From Fumia xinanensis (lineage in GTDB: Bacteria > Bacillota > Clostridia > Oscillospirales > Ruminococcaceae): DNA of 64,000 bases. Of this stretch, positions 1-7,333 are shown one piece after another. The stretch is taken from positions 1 through 64,000 of the forward strand of contig NZ_JACRSV010000001.1 of the NCBI RefSeq assembly GCF_014384905.1. The letters are read 5' to 3'. Each line of letters opens with the position of its first letter. The stretch's first letter is position 1. The notes under the pieces were generated by a model. That model did not search any database. It was not told the origin of the DNA and saw nothing but the letters and a program-made list of their open reading frames with translations. The position numbers were made by a program, and so were the translations under genes.

Positions 1-100
1 TCAGGTAAGACCCCTTGAAGACTACAAGGTTGATAGGCTCAAAGTGTAAGCGTCGTGAGGCGTTAAGCTAGCGAGTACTAATCGGTCGAGGGCTTGACCA
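1..100 (+). rRNA. rrl: 23S rRNA, 3' end (partial)
   Basis: The first 100 bases carry the conserved 3' terminal segment of 23S rRNA, ending in the typical run GGTCGAGGGCTTGACC. The gene begins outside the window. It is followed on the same strand by 5S rRNA and tRNA-Asn, as in a standard rRNA operon. The exact 3' end is approximate. Confidence 0.95.
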
Positions 101-161
101 TAAGATGTGGTTTCAAAACGATCTTCGATGTTTTTTTGTTCAATTTTGAGGGTACCGTGTA

Positions 162-190
162 TTGACAAAAGAGGATATATATGGTATTCT
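162..190 (+). promoter_or_regulatory. promoter-like sequence in the 23S-5S spacer
   Basis: TTGACA (162-167) and TATTCT (185-190) are separated by 17 bp, and the 5S gene starts about 9 bp after the -10 element. This is a good sigma-A match inside an operon spacer. It may give 5S and tRNA-Asn their own transcription, or be chance in an A/T-rich spacer. Confidence 0.45.
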
Positions 191-198
191 GAAAAGCA

Positions 199-314
199 GT
201 TGGTGCTAATGGCGGTGAGGACACACCTGTTCCCATACCGAACACAGAAGTTAAGCTCACCCGCGTCGAAAATACTTGGCTGGAGACGGCCTGGGAAGAT
301 AGAACGGTGCCAGC
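199..314 (+). rRNA. rrf: 5S rRNA
   Basis: A canonical bacterial 5S rRNA of about 116 nt. The segment with CCCATACCGAACACAGAAGT is the conserved loop B/helix III region. The 5' end (TTGGTGC) pairs with the 3' end (GTGCCAG) to close helix I. It lies about 100 bp after the 23S end and is followed by a terminator hairpin. Ends are accurate to a few bases. Confidence 0.95.
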
Positions 315-321
315 ACAAAAG

Positions 322-350
322 AAACGGACTGAAATTCAGTCCGTTTTGTA
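322..350 (+). terminator. terminator after 5S rRNA
   Basis: AAACGGACTGAA and TTCAGTCCGTTT form a near-perfect hairpin with almost no loop, ending in a T run. It lies just after 5S and only a few bases before tRNA-Asn, so the tRNA is probably made by read-through or from a larger transcript. Confidence 0.8.
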
Positions 351-353
351 TAT

Positions 354-429
354 TGCCTCTTAGCTCAGTTGGTAGAGCATGCGGCTGTTAACCGCAGGGT
401 CGTCAGTTCGAGCCTGACAGAGGCAGCCA
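354..429 (+). tRNA. tRNA-Asn (anticodon GTT)
   Basis: A full cloverleaf: acceptor TGCCTCT/AGAGGCA, D-stem GCTC/GAGC, anticodon stem TGCGG/CCGCA with loop CTGTTAA (anticodon GTT), T-arm GTCAG-TTCGAGC-CTGAC, and discriminator G followed by an encoded CCA (427-429). The 3' half of this gene is duplicated about 168 bp downstream. Confidence 0.95.
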
Positions 430-433
430 AAAA

Positions 434-475
434 GGAAGAGCAGTGTGGACGCAGTCCATGCTGCTCTTCCTTTTT
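434..475 (+). terminator. terminator after tRNA-Asn
   Basis: GGAAGAGCAG (434-443) pairs with CTGCTCTTCC (461-470). An inner TGGAC/GTCCA stem extends the hairpin and TTTTT follows. The sequence from the tRNA into this hairpin is copied at 566-634. Confidence 0.85.
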
Positions 476-527
476 CGTTAACTTTTTCAGACTTGCACTC
501 ACGGTACTGCGTTTCGGGAGACGGATC

Positions 528-634
528 GCGGCTGTCTGCACCACGCTTGCGTGGTGCGCCGCAGAGGTCGTCAGTTCGAGCCTGACAGAGGCAGCCAAAA
601 AGGAAGAGCAGTGTGGACGTAGTCTATGCTGCTT
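528..634 (+). pseudogene. tRNA-Asn 3'-half remnant with duplicated terminator arm
   Basis: From 566 the sequence repeats the tRNA-Asn from its variable loop through the T-arm, acceptor 3' strand, GCCA end and the start of the terminator (398-466 versus 566-634), with only two substitutions (at 620 and 626). Upstream there is no D-arm or 5' acceptor strand. Instead GCGGC/GCCGC encloses a CACCACGC/GCGTGGTG hairpin where the anticodon arm should be. It cannot fold as a tRNA. It may be a duplication relic or the scar of an element that used the tRNA 3' end. No integrase gene is nearby in the window. Confidence 0.75.
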
Positions 635-731
635 TCTTCTTTGGCTTCTTCCTTTTTCTATTATTCTGCTCGGGGTTATTAGTATATTGAACATAGATTT
701 TTAGATAAAATGATGATAGAAAAACATAGAT

Positions 732-766
732 TTGTTATTGTATTCAATTTTTTACTATGCTATGAT
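732..766 (+). promoter_or_regulatory. candidate promoter of galM
   Basis: Two overlapping arrangements fit: TTGTTA (732-737) with TATGCT (756-761, 18-bp spacer), or TTGTAT (738-743) with TATGAT (761-766, 17-bp spacer). The -10 elements are good and the -35 elements weak. Transcription would start about 25 bp before galM. Confidence 0.45.
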
Positions 767-794
767 GGACGTATCAATGAAGAGGAGAAAATCT

Positions 795-1832
795 ATGTTT
801 ACAAAAAAATATTTTGCTGATACAGTAGACGGAACGCCGGTTTTTTCATTTGAAACTAAAAACACTCTAGGTACTAAAGTACAGGTTCTCAGTTATGGTG
901 GAATTGTAAAATCTTTGCAAGTCTGTGACTACACAGGTGATACGAGAGATATTGTCTTAGGATATGATACTTTAGACTGTTATGAACAACAGGATAAGTA
1001 TTTTGGTGCTTTGGTGGGTCGCTGCGCAAATCGAATTGGCGACGGTTGCTTTTCTATTGACGGGAGAACTTATTTATTGAGTACAAATGAGGGCAGAAAT
1101 CAGCTGCACGGCGGTGTCTTTGGTTTTGATAAGAAAATTTGGAAAGATAGTCTAGATGGCGATAATTTACGGCTAATTTATACAAGTGCTGACGGAGAAG
1201 AAGGTTATCCGGGAGAATTGACGGCCACAGTTACTTACTCTCTGACAGAAGCAAACGAATTCTGTATTGATTACGAGGCTGTCGCCAGCTGTGATACGGT
1301 GGTCAGCTTGACCAATCACAGCTATTTTAATCTCAATGGGCACGATTCCGGAAGTATTTGTGGGCATTTGCTAAAAATTAATTCGGATACTATTACTCCC
1401 GTTAAAGAGGACATGGTTGCTTTTGGGACTAGAATGCCTGTCACTGGTTCACCCTTTGATTTTCAGGATTTTTATCGCATTGGCAAACGAATTGACGATT
1501 CTCATGAACAATTGCATATTGGCGGCGGATATGACCATAACTATATCATAAATGGAACGGGGATGCGGCTGGCAGCAGAGCTTGTTGGGGATAAAAGCAA
1601 CATAAAAATGGACGTCTATACGGATATGGATGGAATGCAGCTCTATACGGGGAACTTTATTGAAGGCTCTCCATTGGGTAAAAATGGTATCCTTTACAAA
1701 AATCGGAGTGCAGTCTGCCTGGAGACACAGTTTCTCCCCAATGCCATCAATTGCCCCGATTTTCCCTCGCCTATACTGCATGTGGGTGAAGTGTATCGTC
1801 ATCGAACTGTCTATCAATTTAAAACCATTTGA
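795..1832 (+). CDS. galM: aldose 1-epimerase (mutarotase)
   Basis: Interconverts alpha and beta anomers of galactose, glucose and related sugars in the cytoplasm, feeding the Leloir pathway. At 345 residues it has normal family length. Seen: the NRI-type segment in VGRCANRIGDGCF near the N-terminus, NQLHGGVFGFDKKIW, the catalytic His region SLTNHSYFNLNG, GGGYDHNYII, and LETQFLPNAINCPDF with the Glu expected to act as base. The start at 795 is preferred because AGGAGA lies 6 bp upstream; an in-frame start at 732 has no ribosome site. It is followed immediately by the aminopeptidase gene, and the two are probably co-transcribed. No other galactose gene is adjacent. Confidence 0.92.
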   Translation: MFTKKYFADTVDGTPVFSFETKNTLGTKVQVLSYGGIVKSLQVCDYTGDTRDIVLGYDTLDCYEQQDKYFGALVGRCANRIGDGCFSIDGRTYLLSTNEGRNQLHGGVFGFDKKIWKDSLDGDNLRLIYTSADGEEGYPGELTATVTYSLTEANEFCIDYEAVASCDTVVSLTNHSYFNLNGHDSGSICGHLLKINSDTITPVKEDMVAFGTRMPVTGSPFDFQDFYRIGKRIDDSHEQLHIGGGYDHNYIINGTGMRLAAELVGDKSNIKMDVYTDMDGMQLYTGNFIEGSPLGKNGILYKNRSAVCLETQFLPNAINCPDFPSPILHVGEVYRHRTVYQFKTI

Positions 1833-1846
1833 TTGGAGAGAATAAT

Positions 1847-3640
1847 TTGAAACGGGAAATCCTTTTATTGCAAAGACTGATGAAAGAAAAGAATATTGAC
1901 GTATATCTGGTCCCAACTTCTGATTTTCATCAGTCGGAGTATATTAGCGGTTATTTTAAAGAACGGGAATACCTTTCCGGATTTACCGGTTCTGCTGGTA
2001 CTTTGGTTGTCACATGTGAGGAAGCGTTGCTGTGGACCGACGGCCGTTATTTTATTCAGGCGGAAAATGAGCTTGCAGGAAGCGGTATTCGCCTTTTGAA
2101 ATCAGGGGAGGAAGGAGTCCCTACAATAAGCGAGTTTTTATTTGAAGCCTTGCAGTCAGGCCAAACTTTTGCTTTTGACGGGAGATTGATTTCCGCTGCA
2201 TTAGGTATAGAATGGAAAAAAAGGTTGAACGAAAAAGACGTGCAGATTAGCTGGAAACAAAATCTTTTGGACGAAATTTGGAAGGAGCGCCCCAGTTTGC
2301 CGGAACGGTCAGCTTATTTGCTGCCAGAATGCTATTCTGGAAAATCCCGTGCTGATAAGCTTAAAGATATGCGGCTGGCGATGGAACAGCAAGGGACTGA
2401 TGGACATTTGCTTACTGCTTTAGATGACATCGCATGGCTGTTAAATCTAAGGGGCAGCGATGTGGTTCACACTCCCGTCCCACTATCCTATCTTTATCTT
2501 ACCTTACAGGATGCCATTCTCTATATCTCTCCGAAATCGTTGGATGCCAAAGCGAAAAAGGAACTGGAGCAAGACGGAATTCAGCTCCGTCTTTATGATA
2601 AAATTTATGAGGATCTCCCAGAACTTACGGAGAAACACGCGGTGCTTTTAGATACGGCCTGTGTCAACTACAGCCTTTATTGCAGTCTGTCTGGGGATGC
2701 TGTCAATGGAACAAATCCAGAAAAAATGCAAAAAGCCATAAAGAATCCTGTGGAGATAAAAAATTTAATTCAATGTCACGTCAAAGACGGTGTGGCGGTT
2801 ACCCGCTTTATGCTCTGGCTTAAGAAAAACGTCCGCAGATCCTCCATAACGGAAATAAGTGCGTCAGACTATTTAGAGAACTGTCGGCGAAAACAGGAGC
2901 ATTACTTGGAACCCAGCTTTCACACGATATCCGCTTACAAGGAGCATGGGGCGATGATGCATTATGCTGCAACGGACCAGACCAATGCGGCACTGGCCTC
3001 CGAAGGGATGCTGCTGGTGGATTCCGGAGGGCAGTACCTTGAAGGCACCACCGATGTCACCCGGACATTTGTGTTGGGCCCTATATCAGCTGAGGCAAAG
3101 CTCCATTTTACAACAGTTGTACGAAGTATGCTCAATTTGGCGTCTGCACGGTTTTTATATGGATGCCGGGGTGGTAATCTGGATATTTTGGCGAGAGGTC
3201 CTTTATGGCAATTGGGGATCGATTACAAATGCGGAACTGGTCACGGTGTCGGATACCTGTTGAGCGTCCACGAGGGGCCTAATGGTTTCCGTTGGAAAAT
3301 GGAGCAGGGCGTGGACAGTACAGCAGTTTTGGAAGAGGGCATGGTCACGACAGATGAGCCGGGTGTGTATTTACAAGGCGAATACGGTATCCGCATCGAA
3401 AACGAGTTGATTTGCCGCAGAGGGGATAAAAATGAATATGGACAATTTATGTACTTTGAGCCGCTGACACTTGTCCCTATCGATTTGGATGGTATCGACG
3501 TACAGTATATGCAGGAAATGGAAATCAGTGCGCTCAATGAGTATCACAAGCTGGTTTTTAAACGATTGTCTCCTTATTTCGATGGAGAAGAATTAGAAAC
3601 CCTGCGGTACTATACCCGTCCTCTGGAAAAGAAAATATAA
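1847..3640 (+). CDS. Xaa-Pro aminopeptidase, M24B family (long form)
   Basis: Metallopeptidase expected to remove an N-terminal residue preceding proline. Its 597 residues match the long three-domain PepP-like enzymes: two creatinase-type N-terminal domains (about 1-300), then a pita-bread M24 domain. Metal ligands are visible in LLVDSGGQYLEGTTDVTRT (two Asp), GTGHGVGYLLSVHEGP (His), and the Glu residues of EEGMVTTDEPGVY and GIRIENEL. A C-terminal extension follows the catalytic domain, as in eukaryotic-type APP1. The TTG at 1847 is chosen because GGAGAG lies 7 bp upstream; another TTG overlapping the galM stop lacks such a site. The gene ends at a strong terminator shared with convergent eno. 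Confidence 0.9.
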   Translation: MKREILLLQRLMKEKNIDVYLVPTSDFHQSEYISGYFKEREYLSGFTGSAGTLVVTCEEALLWTDGRYFIQAENELAGSGIRLLKSGEEGVPTISEFLFEALQSGQTFAFDGRLISAALGIEWKKRLNEKDVQISWKQNLLDEIWKERPSLPERSAYLLPECYSGKSRADKLKDMRLAMEQQGTDGHLLTALDDIAWLLNLRGSDVVHTPVPLSYLYLTLQDAILYISPKSLDAKAKKELEQDGIQLRLYDKIYEDLPELTEKHAVLLDTACVNYSLYCSLSGDAVNGTNPEKMQKAIKNPVEIKNLIQCHVKDGVAVTRFMLWLKKNVRRSSITEISASDYLENCRRKQEHYLEPSFHTISAYKEHGAMMHYAATDQTNAALASEGMLLVDSGGQYLEGTTDVTRTFVLGPISAEAKLHFTTVVRSMLNLASARFLYGCRGGNLDILARGPLWQLGIDYKCGTGHGVGYLLSVHEGPNGFRWKMEQGVDSTAVLEEGMVTTDEPGVYLQGEYGIRIENELICRRGDKNEYGQFMYFEPLTLVPIDLDGIDVQYMQEMEISALNEYHKLVFKRLSPYFDGEELETLRYYTRPLEKKI

Positions 3641-3680
3641 GGATGATATTTTGACGGCAGGTGCTTGCCACATTAGCAAA

Positions 3681-3717
3681 CCCGGCAGTTTCCATTCGAG
3701 GAACTGCCGGGCTTTCT
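3681..3717. terminator. bidirectional terminator between the aminopeptidase gene and eno
   Basis: CCCGGCAGTT (3681-3690) pairs with AACTGCCGGG (3702-3711), followed by CTTTCT. The convergent flanking genes can both use it, although the T-tract is weak on both strands. Confidence 0.75.
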
Positions 3718-3745
3718 AGTAGTCGAGGCCAAAAGACATGTTTTG

Positions 3746-5020
3746 TTATCGGGAACGGCTGGAAGGATATACGGCGGCGTCGCCCAGCAGTTGTTCGATT
3801 TTTAACAGGCGGTTATATTTGCAGACACGGTCAGTACGGGCGGGGGCTCCAGTTTTAATTTGGCCGGCATTTAATGCAACGGAGATATCTGCAATGGAGG
3901 TGTCCTCTGTTTCGCCGCTCCGATGGGAGATGATGGTTTGGTACCCGTTTTGCTGCGCCAACCGAATGGAGAGCATTGTCTCACTTAAACTGCCAATCTG
4001 ATTTGGCTTTATCAGAATGGCATTTGCGCTTTGCTGCTCGATCCCCTTTTGAAGACGTTTCGGATTGGTGACGAATAAATCGTCTCCAACAATCTGCACC
4101 TTGTTGCCGATTTGCCGGGTAATTTCGGTAAATCCGGGGAAATCTTCCTCGCCGAGGGGATCCTCAATGGAGACCACAGGATATTTTTCACAAAATCTCT
4201 CAAAATAGGAGATGAGTTCCTCCCTGGTCAGTTCTTTTTTCTTTTTGGGAAAGAAGTATTTTCCATTTTGAAACCATTCGCTGGCTGCGGCGTCAATGGC
4301 AATATTAACTTCTTTTCCCGGCTGGTAACCGGCTCCTTCAATGGCTTCTACCAAAAGTTGAAGGGCTTGTTCATCATCTTCCAGATCGGGAGCAAATCCG
4401 CCTTCATCTCCTACAGTGGTGGAAAGGCCTTTGGAATGGAGCACTTTTTTAAGCTGATGATAAACCTCTGTACCTATCTTCATGGCTTCCCGGAAGCTTT
4501 GAGCACCCACAGGACGAATCATAAATTCCTGAATGTCTACGTTGTTGCTGGCGTGAGCACCGCCATTAAGAATATTCATCATGGGTACCGGCAGCGTGAC
4601 GCCGTCCATACCGCCCAGGTAACGGTAAAACTCCATATTAGAAGCCTTAGCCCCGGCTTTGGCACAAGCAAGGGAAACGGCTAGAATGGCATTGGCACCC
4701 AGTCTGGATTTGTTATCGGTTCCGTCCAGGGCAATCATAGTCTGGTCGAGCTCTTGCTGCCCGAAAATACATTTTCCTTGTAAAGCACTATTAATCTTTC
4801 CATTGATATTGGATACCGCTTTTTCTACTCCTTTTCCCTGATACTCTTTACCGCCGTCTCTCAGTTCGCAGGCTTCGTATTGCCCGGTGGAAGCGCCGGA
4901 GGGTACGCTTGCACAGGCAGTAAGTCCATTTTGCAGCTCTACAGTAGCCTCTACAGTAGGCGTTCCCCTTGAATCAAAGATTTGTCTTCCAGATACTTTT
5001 TTAATGGATGTGATATTCAT
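3746..5020 (-). CDS. eno: enolase (phosphopyruvate hydratase)
   Basis: Glycolytic and gluconeogenic conversion of 2-phosphoglycerate to phosphoenolpyruvate. It has 424 residues, close to the usual 430. Seen: the start GRQIFDSRGTPTVEATV, SGASTG mobile loop, NGGAHASNNVDIQEFMI, VGDEGGFAPDL, the Mg-binding SIEDPL and GDDLFVTN segments, the catalytic Lys in LIKPNQIGSLSET, and SHRSGETEDTSIAD near the C-terminus. The ATG has AAGGAG upstream on the minus strand. It is transcribed alone, converging on the aminopeptidase gene. Enolase is the classic fluoride-sensitive enzyme and a fluoride riboswitch lies 11 kb away, but none is seen upstream of this gene. Confidence 0.97.
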   Translation of the reverse strand: MNITSIKKVSGRQIFDSRGTPTVEATVELQNGLTACASVPSGASTGQYEACELRDGGKEYQGKGVEKAVSNINGKINSALQGKCIFGQQELDQTMIALDGTDNKSRLGANAILAVSLACAKAGAKASNMEFYRYLGGMDGVTLPVPMMNILNGGAHASNNVDIQEFMIRPVGAQSFREAMKIGTEVYHQLKKVLHSKGLSTTVGDEGGFAPDLEDDEQALQLLVEAIEGAGYQPGKEVNIAIDAAASEWFQNGKYFFPKKKKELTREELISYFERFCEKYPVVSIEDPLGEEDFPGFTEITRQIGNKVQIVGDDLFVTNPKRLQKGIEQQSANAILIKPNQIGSLSETMLSIRLAQQNGYQTIISHRSGETEDTSIADISVALNAGQIKTGAPARTDRVCKYNRLLKIEQLLGDAAVYPSSRSR

Positions 5021-5152
5021 ACTTTTGCTCCTTTCGAATGCAGTGCATTTGTTTTCCTTTTAGTTTAAACAATTTTTTGTTATTTATAAAACTTTTTATG
5101 CCGTTAATCAGTATTTACATGGAAAGGAGAATATTTTATAAAAGGCAATCAA

Positions 5153-5180
5153 TTTATACTGAGACTGCCAATTTTGTAAA
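5153..5180 (-). promoter_or_regulatory. candidate promoter of eno
   Basis: On the minus strand TTTACA (5175-5180) and TATAAA (5153-5158) are spaced by 16 bp, about 130 bp before the start codon. The rest of the gap up to the tRNA terminator shows no other clear feature. Confidence 0.35.
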
Positions 5181-5243
5181 AATGCAATATCCGGGCGCAG
5201 TAAATGAAGTGTAATACATTTCAGTACTCTATGATGAAAACAC

Positions 5244-5275
5244 AAAACGCACCCCATATTTCAGGGATGCGTTTT
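5244..5275 (-). terminator. terminator of tRNA-Arg
   Basis: AAAACGCATCCC and GGGGTGCGTTTT (minus-strand reading) form a hairpin ending in T residues, 21 bp after the tRNA 3' end. Confidence 0.8.
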
Positions 5276-5296
5276 CTGGATACGGCGGTTTGCCGC

Positions 5297-5373
5297 TGGT
5301 ACGCCTGATGCGATTCGAACGCACGACCTTCAGAGTCGGAGTCTGACACTCTATCCAGCTGAGCTACAGGCGC
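5297..5373 (-). tRNA. tRNA-Arg (anticodon CCG)
   Basis: Minus-strand cloverleaf of 77 nt: acceptor GCGCCTG/CAGGCGT, D-arm GCTC...GAGT, anticodon stem TCAGA/TCTGA with loop CTCCGAC (anticodon CCG, reading CGG), T-arm ATGCG-type stem around TTCGAAT, discriminator A and an encoded CCA. It stands alone with its own promoter and terminator. Confidence 0.93.
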
Positions 5374-5397
5374 ATATGCATTTTTGATAACTGTTAT

Positions 5398-5426
5398 ATT
5401 ATAACAAAAGGCAGAGAAAAAATCAA
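5398..5426 (-). promoter_or_regulatory. promoter of tRNA-Arg
   Basis: Minus-strand TTGATT (5421-5426) and perfect TATAAT (5398-5403) with a 17-bp spacer, about 25 bp before the mature tRNA 5' end. Confidence 0.75.
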
Positions 5427-5532
5427 GGCCTTTCTACGTAATTTCTTTTTTCTCTTGTCTGGGAGGAGTGTTGCAACAAATTGGAGGATTCTTCTTTAAA
5501 TCTGTGAAAATCGACGGCTTTTTTCAGAAAGA

Positions 5533-5561
5533 TTGACCCACCAGGTAAAAAAGTGTAAAAT
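5533..5561 (+). promoter_or_regulatory. promoter of the malic enzyme gene
   Basis: TTGACC (5533-5538) and TAAAAT (5556-5561) with a 17-bp spacer, about 65 bp before the start codon. Confidence 0.7.
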
Positions 5562-5627
5562 AAACTTAATTTTATACAAATGTTTTGGTATATGAAATAA
5601 GATAAATGAGTTAAAAGGGTGGAAAGC

Positions 5628-6815
5628 ATGGACATCAAAAAATTGGCGGTGGAAAAGCATCAGGAGTGGCGAGGCAAAATCGAAATCGTTTCCCGGTGCC
5701 AGGTGACCAATGGGGACGAATTATCAGTGGCATATACGCCTGGGGTGGCGCAGCCTTGCTTGGAAATTGAAAAAAATCCAGAGCGTTCTTTTGAACTGAC
5801 AAGACGTTCCAATTTGGTAGCAGTTATCAGCGACGGGACCGCCGTTTTAGGCCTCGGCGATATCGGCCCGGAGGCCGCTATGCCTGTTATGGAGGGAAAA
5901 GCTGTCCTTCTAAAGGAGTTTGGCGGCGTAGATGCGGTGCCTCTTTGTTTGAACAGCAAGGATGTGGATGAATTGGTCCGCACTATTGAAATGCTGGCCC
6001 CCAGCTTCGGCGGCATCAATTTGGAGGACATTTCGGCACCCAGGTGCTTTGAGGTGGAAAAGAGGCTCAAGGAAAAACTGTCGATTCCGGTTTTCCACGA
6101 CGACCAGCATGGGACGGCCATCGTCGTATCTGCGGCGCTGATCAACGCCCTGAAACTCACTGACAAGCGATTTGAGGATGTGACTATTGTTATCAACGGC
6201 GCAGGTGCGGCCGGCATTGCCATTGCTAAGCACCTGTTAAGCTTTGGCGCGGGCAATGTGATTCTTTGTGACAGGGGTGGCATCGTCTACGATGGAGCGC
6301 CTTATATCAATGAAGCTCAGCAGAAGATGACTTCTGTCACCAATCGAAAGAATCAGACTGGCACTTTGGCAGATGCCATGAAGGGAGCAGATATTTTTAT
6401 CGGAGTATCACGGCCTGATATGGTCACGGCGGACATGATAAAGTCAATGGCACGGCAGCCGATTGTCTTTGCCATGGCAAACCCCACCCCTGAGATCATG
6501 CCGGATGCGGCTAAAAAGGCAGGCGCTTATATTGTGGGCACCGGTCGGAGCGATTTTCCCAATCAGGTCAACAATGTCCTGGCCTTTCCGGGCATTTTCA
6601 AAGGAGCGTTGGAAGCGGGGGCGACGGATATAACCGAAGGGATGAAACGGGCCGCTTCTTTGGCCATCGCCTCGGTTCTCTGTGATGATGAAATTGCCGC
6701 TGACTGCGTTCTTCCAAATCCGTTTGATAAAAGAGTAGCCCTTCAAGTTGCCGAAGCCGTCAAGCAGGAGGCAATCCGAGAAGGCGTAATTCGCGAGGCC
6801 CTCAAGAACGCATAG
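5628..6815 (+). CDS. malic enzyme, short bacterial form (NAD(P)-dependent)
   Basis: Oxidatively decarboxylates malate to pyruvate. At 395 residues it is the short type typical of Firmicutes. Seen: YTPGVAQPC and the catalytic Tyr/Lys segment (PVMEGKAVLLKEFGGVDAVP), the metal-binding LEDISAPRCFEVEKRL and FHDDQHGTAIVVSAAL, the Rossmann motif VINGAGAAGIAIAKHLL, FIGVSRPDMVT, and VFAMANPTPEIMP. The ATG at 5628 has AAAGGGTGG 5 bp upstream; an earlier GTG at 5619 overlaps that site. Coenzyme preference cannot be read safely. It has its own promoter. Next is a short gene on the same strand after 120 bp. Confidence 0.93.
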   Translation: MDIKKLAVEKHQEWRGKIEIVSRCQVTNGDELSVAYTPGVAQPCLEIEKNPERSFELTRRSNLVAVISDGTAVLGLGDIGPEAAMPVMEGKAVLLKEFGGVDAVPLCLNSKDVDELVRTIEMLAPSFGGINLEDISAPRCFEVEKRLKEKLSIPVFHDDQHGTAIVVSAALINALKLTDKRFEDVTIVINGAGAAGIAIAKHLLSFGAGNVILCDRGGIVYDGAPYINEAQQKMTSVTNRKNQTGTLADAMKGADIFIGVSRPDMVTADMIKSMARQPIVFAMANPTPEIMPDAAKKAGAYIVGTGRSDFPNQVNNVLAFPGIFKGALEAGATDITEGMKRAASLAIASVLCDDEIAADCVLPNPFDKRVALQVAEAVKQEAIREGVIREALKNA

Positions 6816-6935
6816 AAGAACGATTTGGAGGTAAACTTTCAAACATGGAGTTCTGCGCCATATCCGCAAATGCAGTGACTTTAATTTTACCATGCAGGGC
6901 CGGCCCAAAACATCCAGAAAGGAATGTTGATTTAC

Positions 6936-7187
6936 ATGACGATTTCTTACCAGCCTAAAGGCGTTTGTTCCCGAAAAATAGAAGCCACCATCGAAGATGG
7001 AATTATCAAAGACGTGCGTTTCAGCGGCGGATGCAGCGGAAATACCCAGGGGGTAGCCGCTCTTTGCAAAGGCCGCAAAGTCAATGAAGTGATTCCGTTG
7101 CTTCAAAATATTAAATGTGGGTTTAGAGGGACATCTTGTCCAGCGCAGCTTGCATTAGCACTGAAACAGGCTTTGAGTGAAGAATAG
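6936..7187 (+). CDS. TSCPD-domain small protein (TIGR03905-like)
   Basis: An 83-residue protein with evenly spaced Cys motifs: GVCSRKI, FSGGCSGN, AALCKGR, IKCGFRGTSCPAQ. This matches the small TSCPD-domain family known in Clostridia, whose role is not established; the C-terminal TSCPA segment is the signature that also occurs at the end of some class II ribonucleotide reductases. The pattern suggests metal or redox chemistry (inference). ATG 6936 is preferred with AAAGGA 12 bp upstream; ATG 6924 abuts that site. It ends at a strong terminator. Confidence 0.8.
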   Translation: MTISYQPKGVCSRKIEATIEDGIIKDVRFSGGCSGNTQGVAALCKGRKVNEVIPLLQNIKCGFRGTSCPAQLALALKQALSEE

Positions 7188-7215
7188 ATGTCTTTTGCAC
7201 GAAGACACATTATAA

Positions 7216-7252
7216 AAAATGTCCGCTTGTAGTTGAAAAAGCGGACATTTTC
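7216..7252 (+). terminator. terminator after the TSCPD gene
   Basis: AAAATGTCCGCTT pairs with AAGCGGACATTTT and is followed by CTGC. The loop also holds the -35 element of the next promoter. Confidence 0.8.
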
Positions 7253-7261
7253 TGCTATAGT
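7233..7261 (+). promoter_or_regulatory. promoter of metA nested in a terminator
   Basis: TTGAAA (7233-7238) sits in the loop of the preceding terminator, and TATAGT (7256-7261) follows after 17 bp. The predicted transcript begins just after the hairpin, leaving a leader of about 65 nt with no SAM riboswitch or T-box signature. Confidence 0.65.
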
Positions 7262-7333
7262 AGATGAGATAAGTAATACATTCTGATTGCAAATGTAAAA
7301 ACGGTTTTGGCCGTATGAAGGGAAGGGATTGTT

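Noticed and set aside
430..640. Attachment site of an integrated phage or island
   Set aside because: There is a partial tRNA repeat, but no integrase, excisionase or cargo gene between or near the copies; kept only as a possible scar.
365..704. Open frames on both strands across tRNA-Asn and its remnant
   Set aside because: Translations of tRNA and terminator sequence. The repeated peptide only reflects the DNA duplication.
5021..5240. Fluoride riboswitch before eno
   Set aside because: Enolase genes can carry one, but I find no AAAC-GC or GCTGATG core on the minus strand here.
7262..7333. SAM riboswitch or T-box before metA
   Set aside because: The leader is about 65 nt and has neither the T-box sequence nor the SAM-I core.
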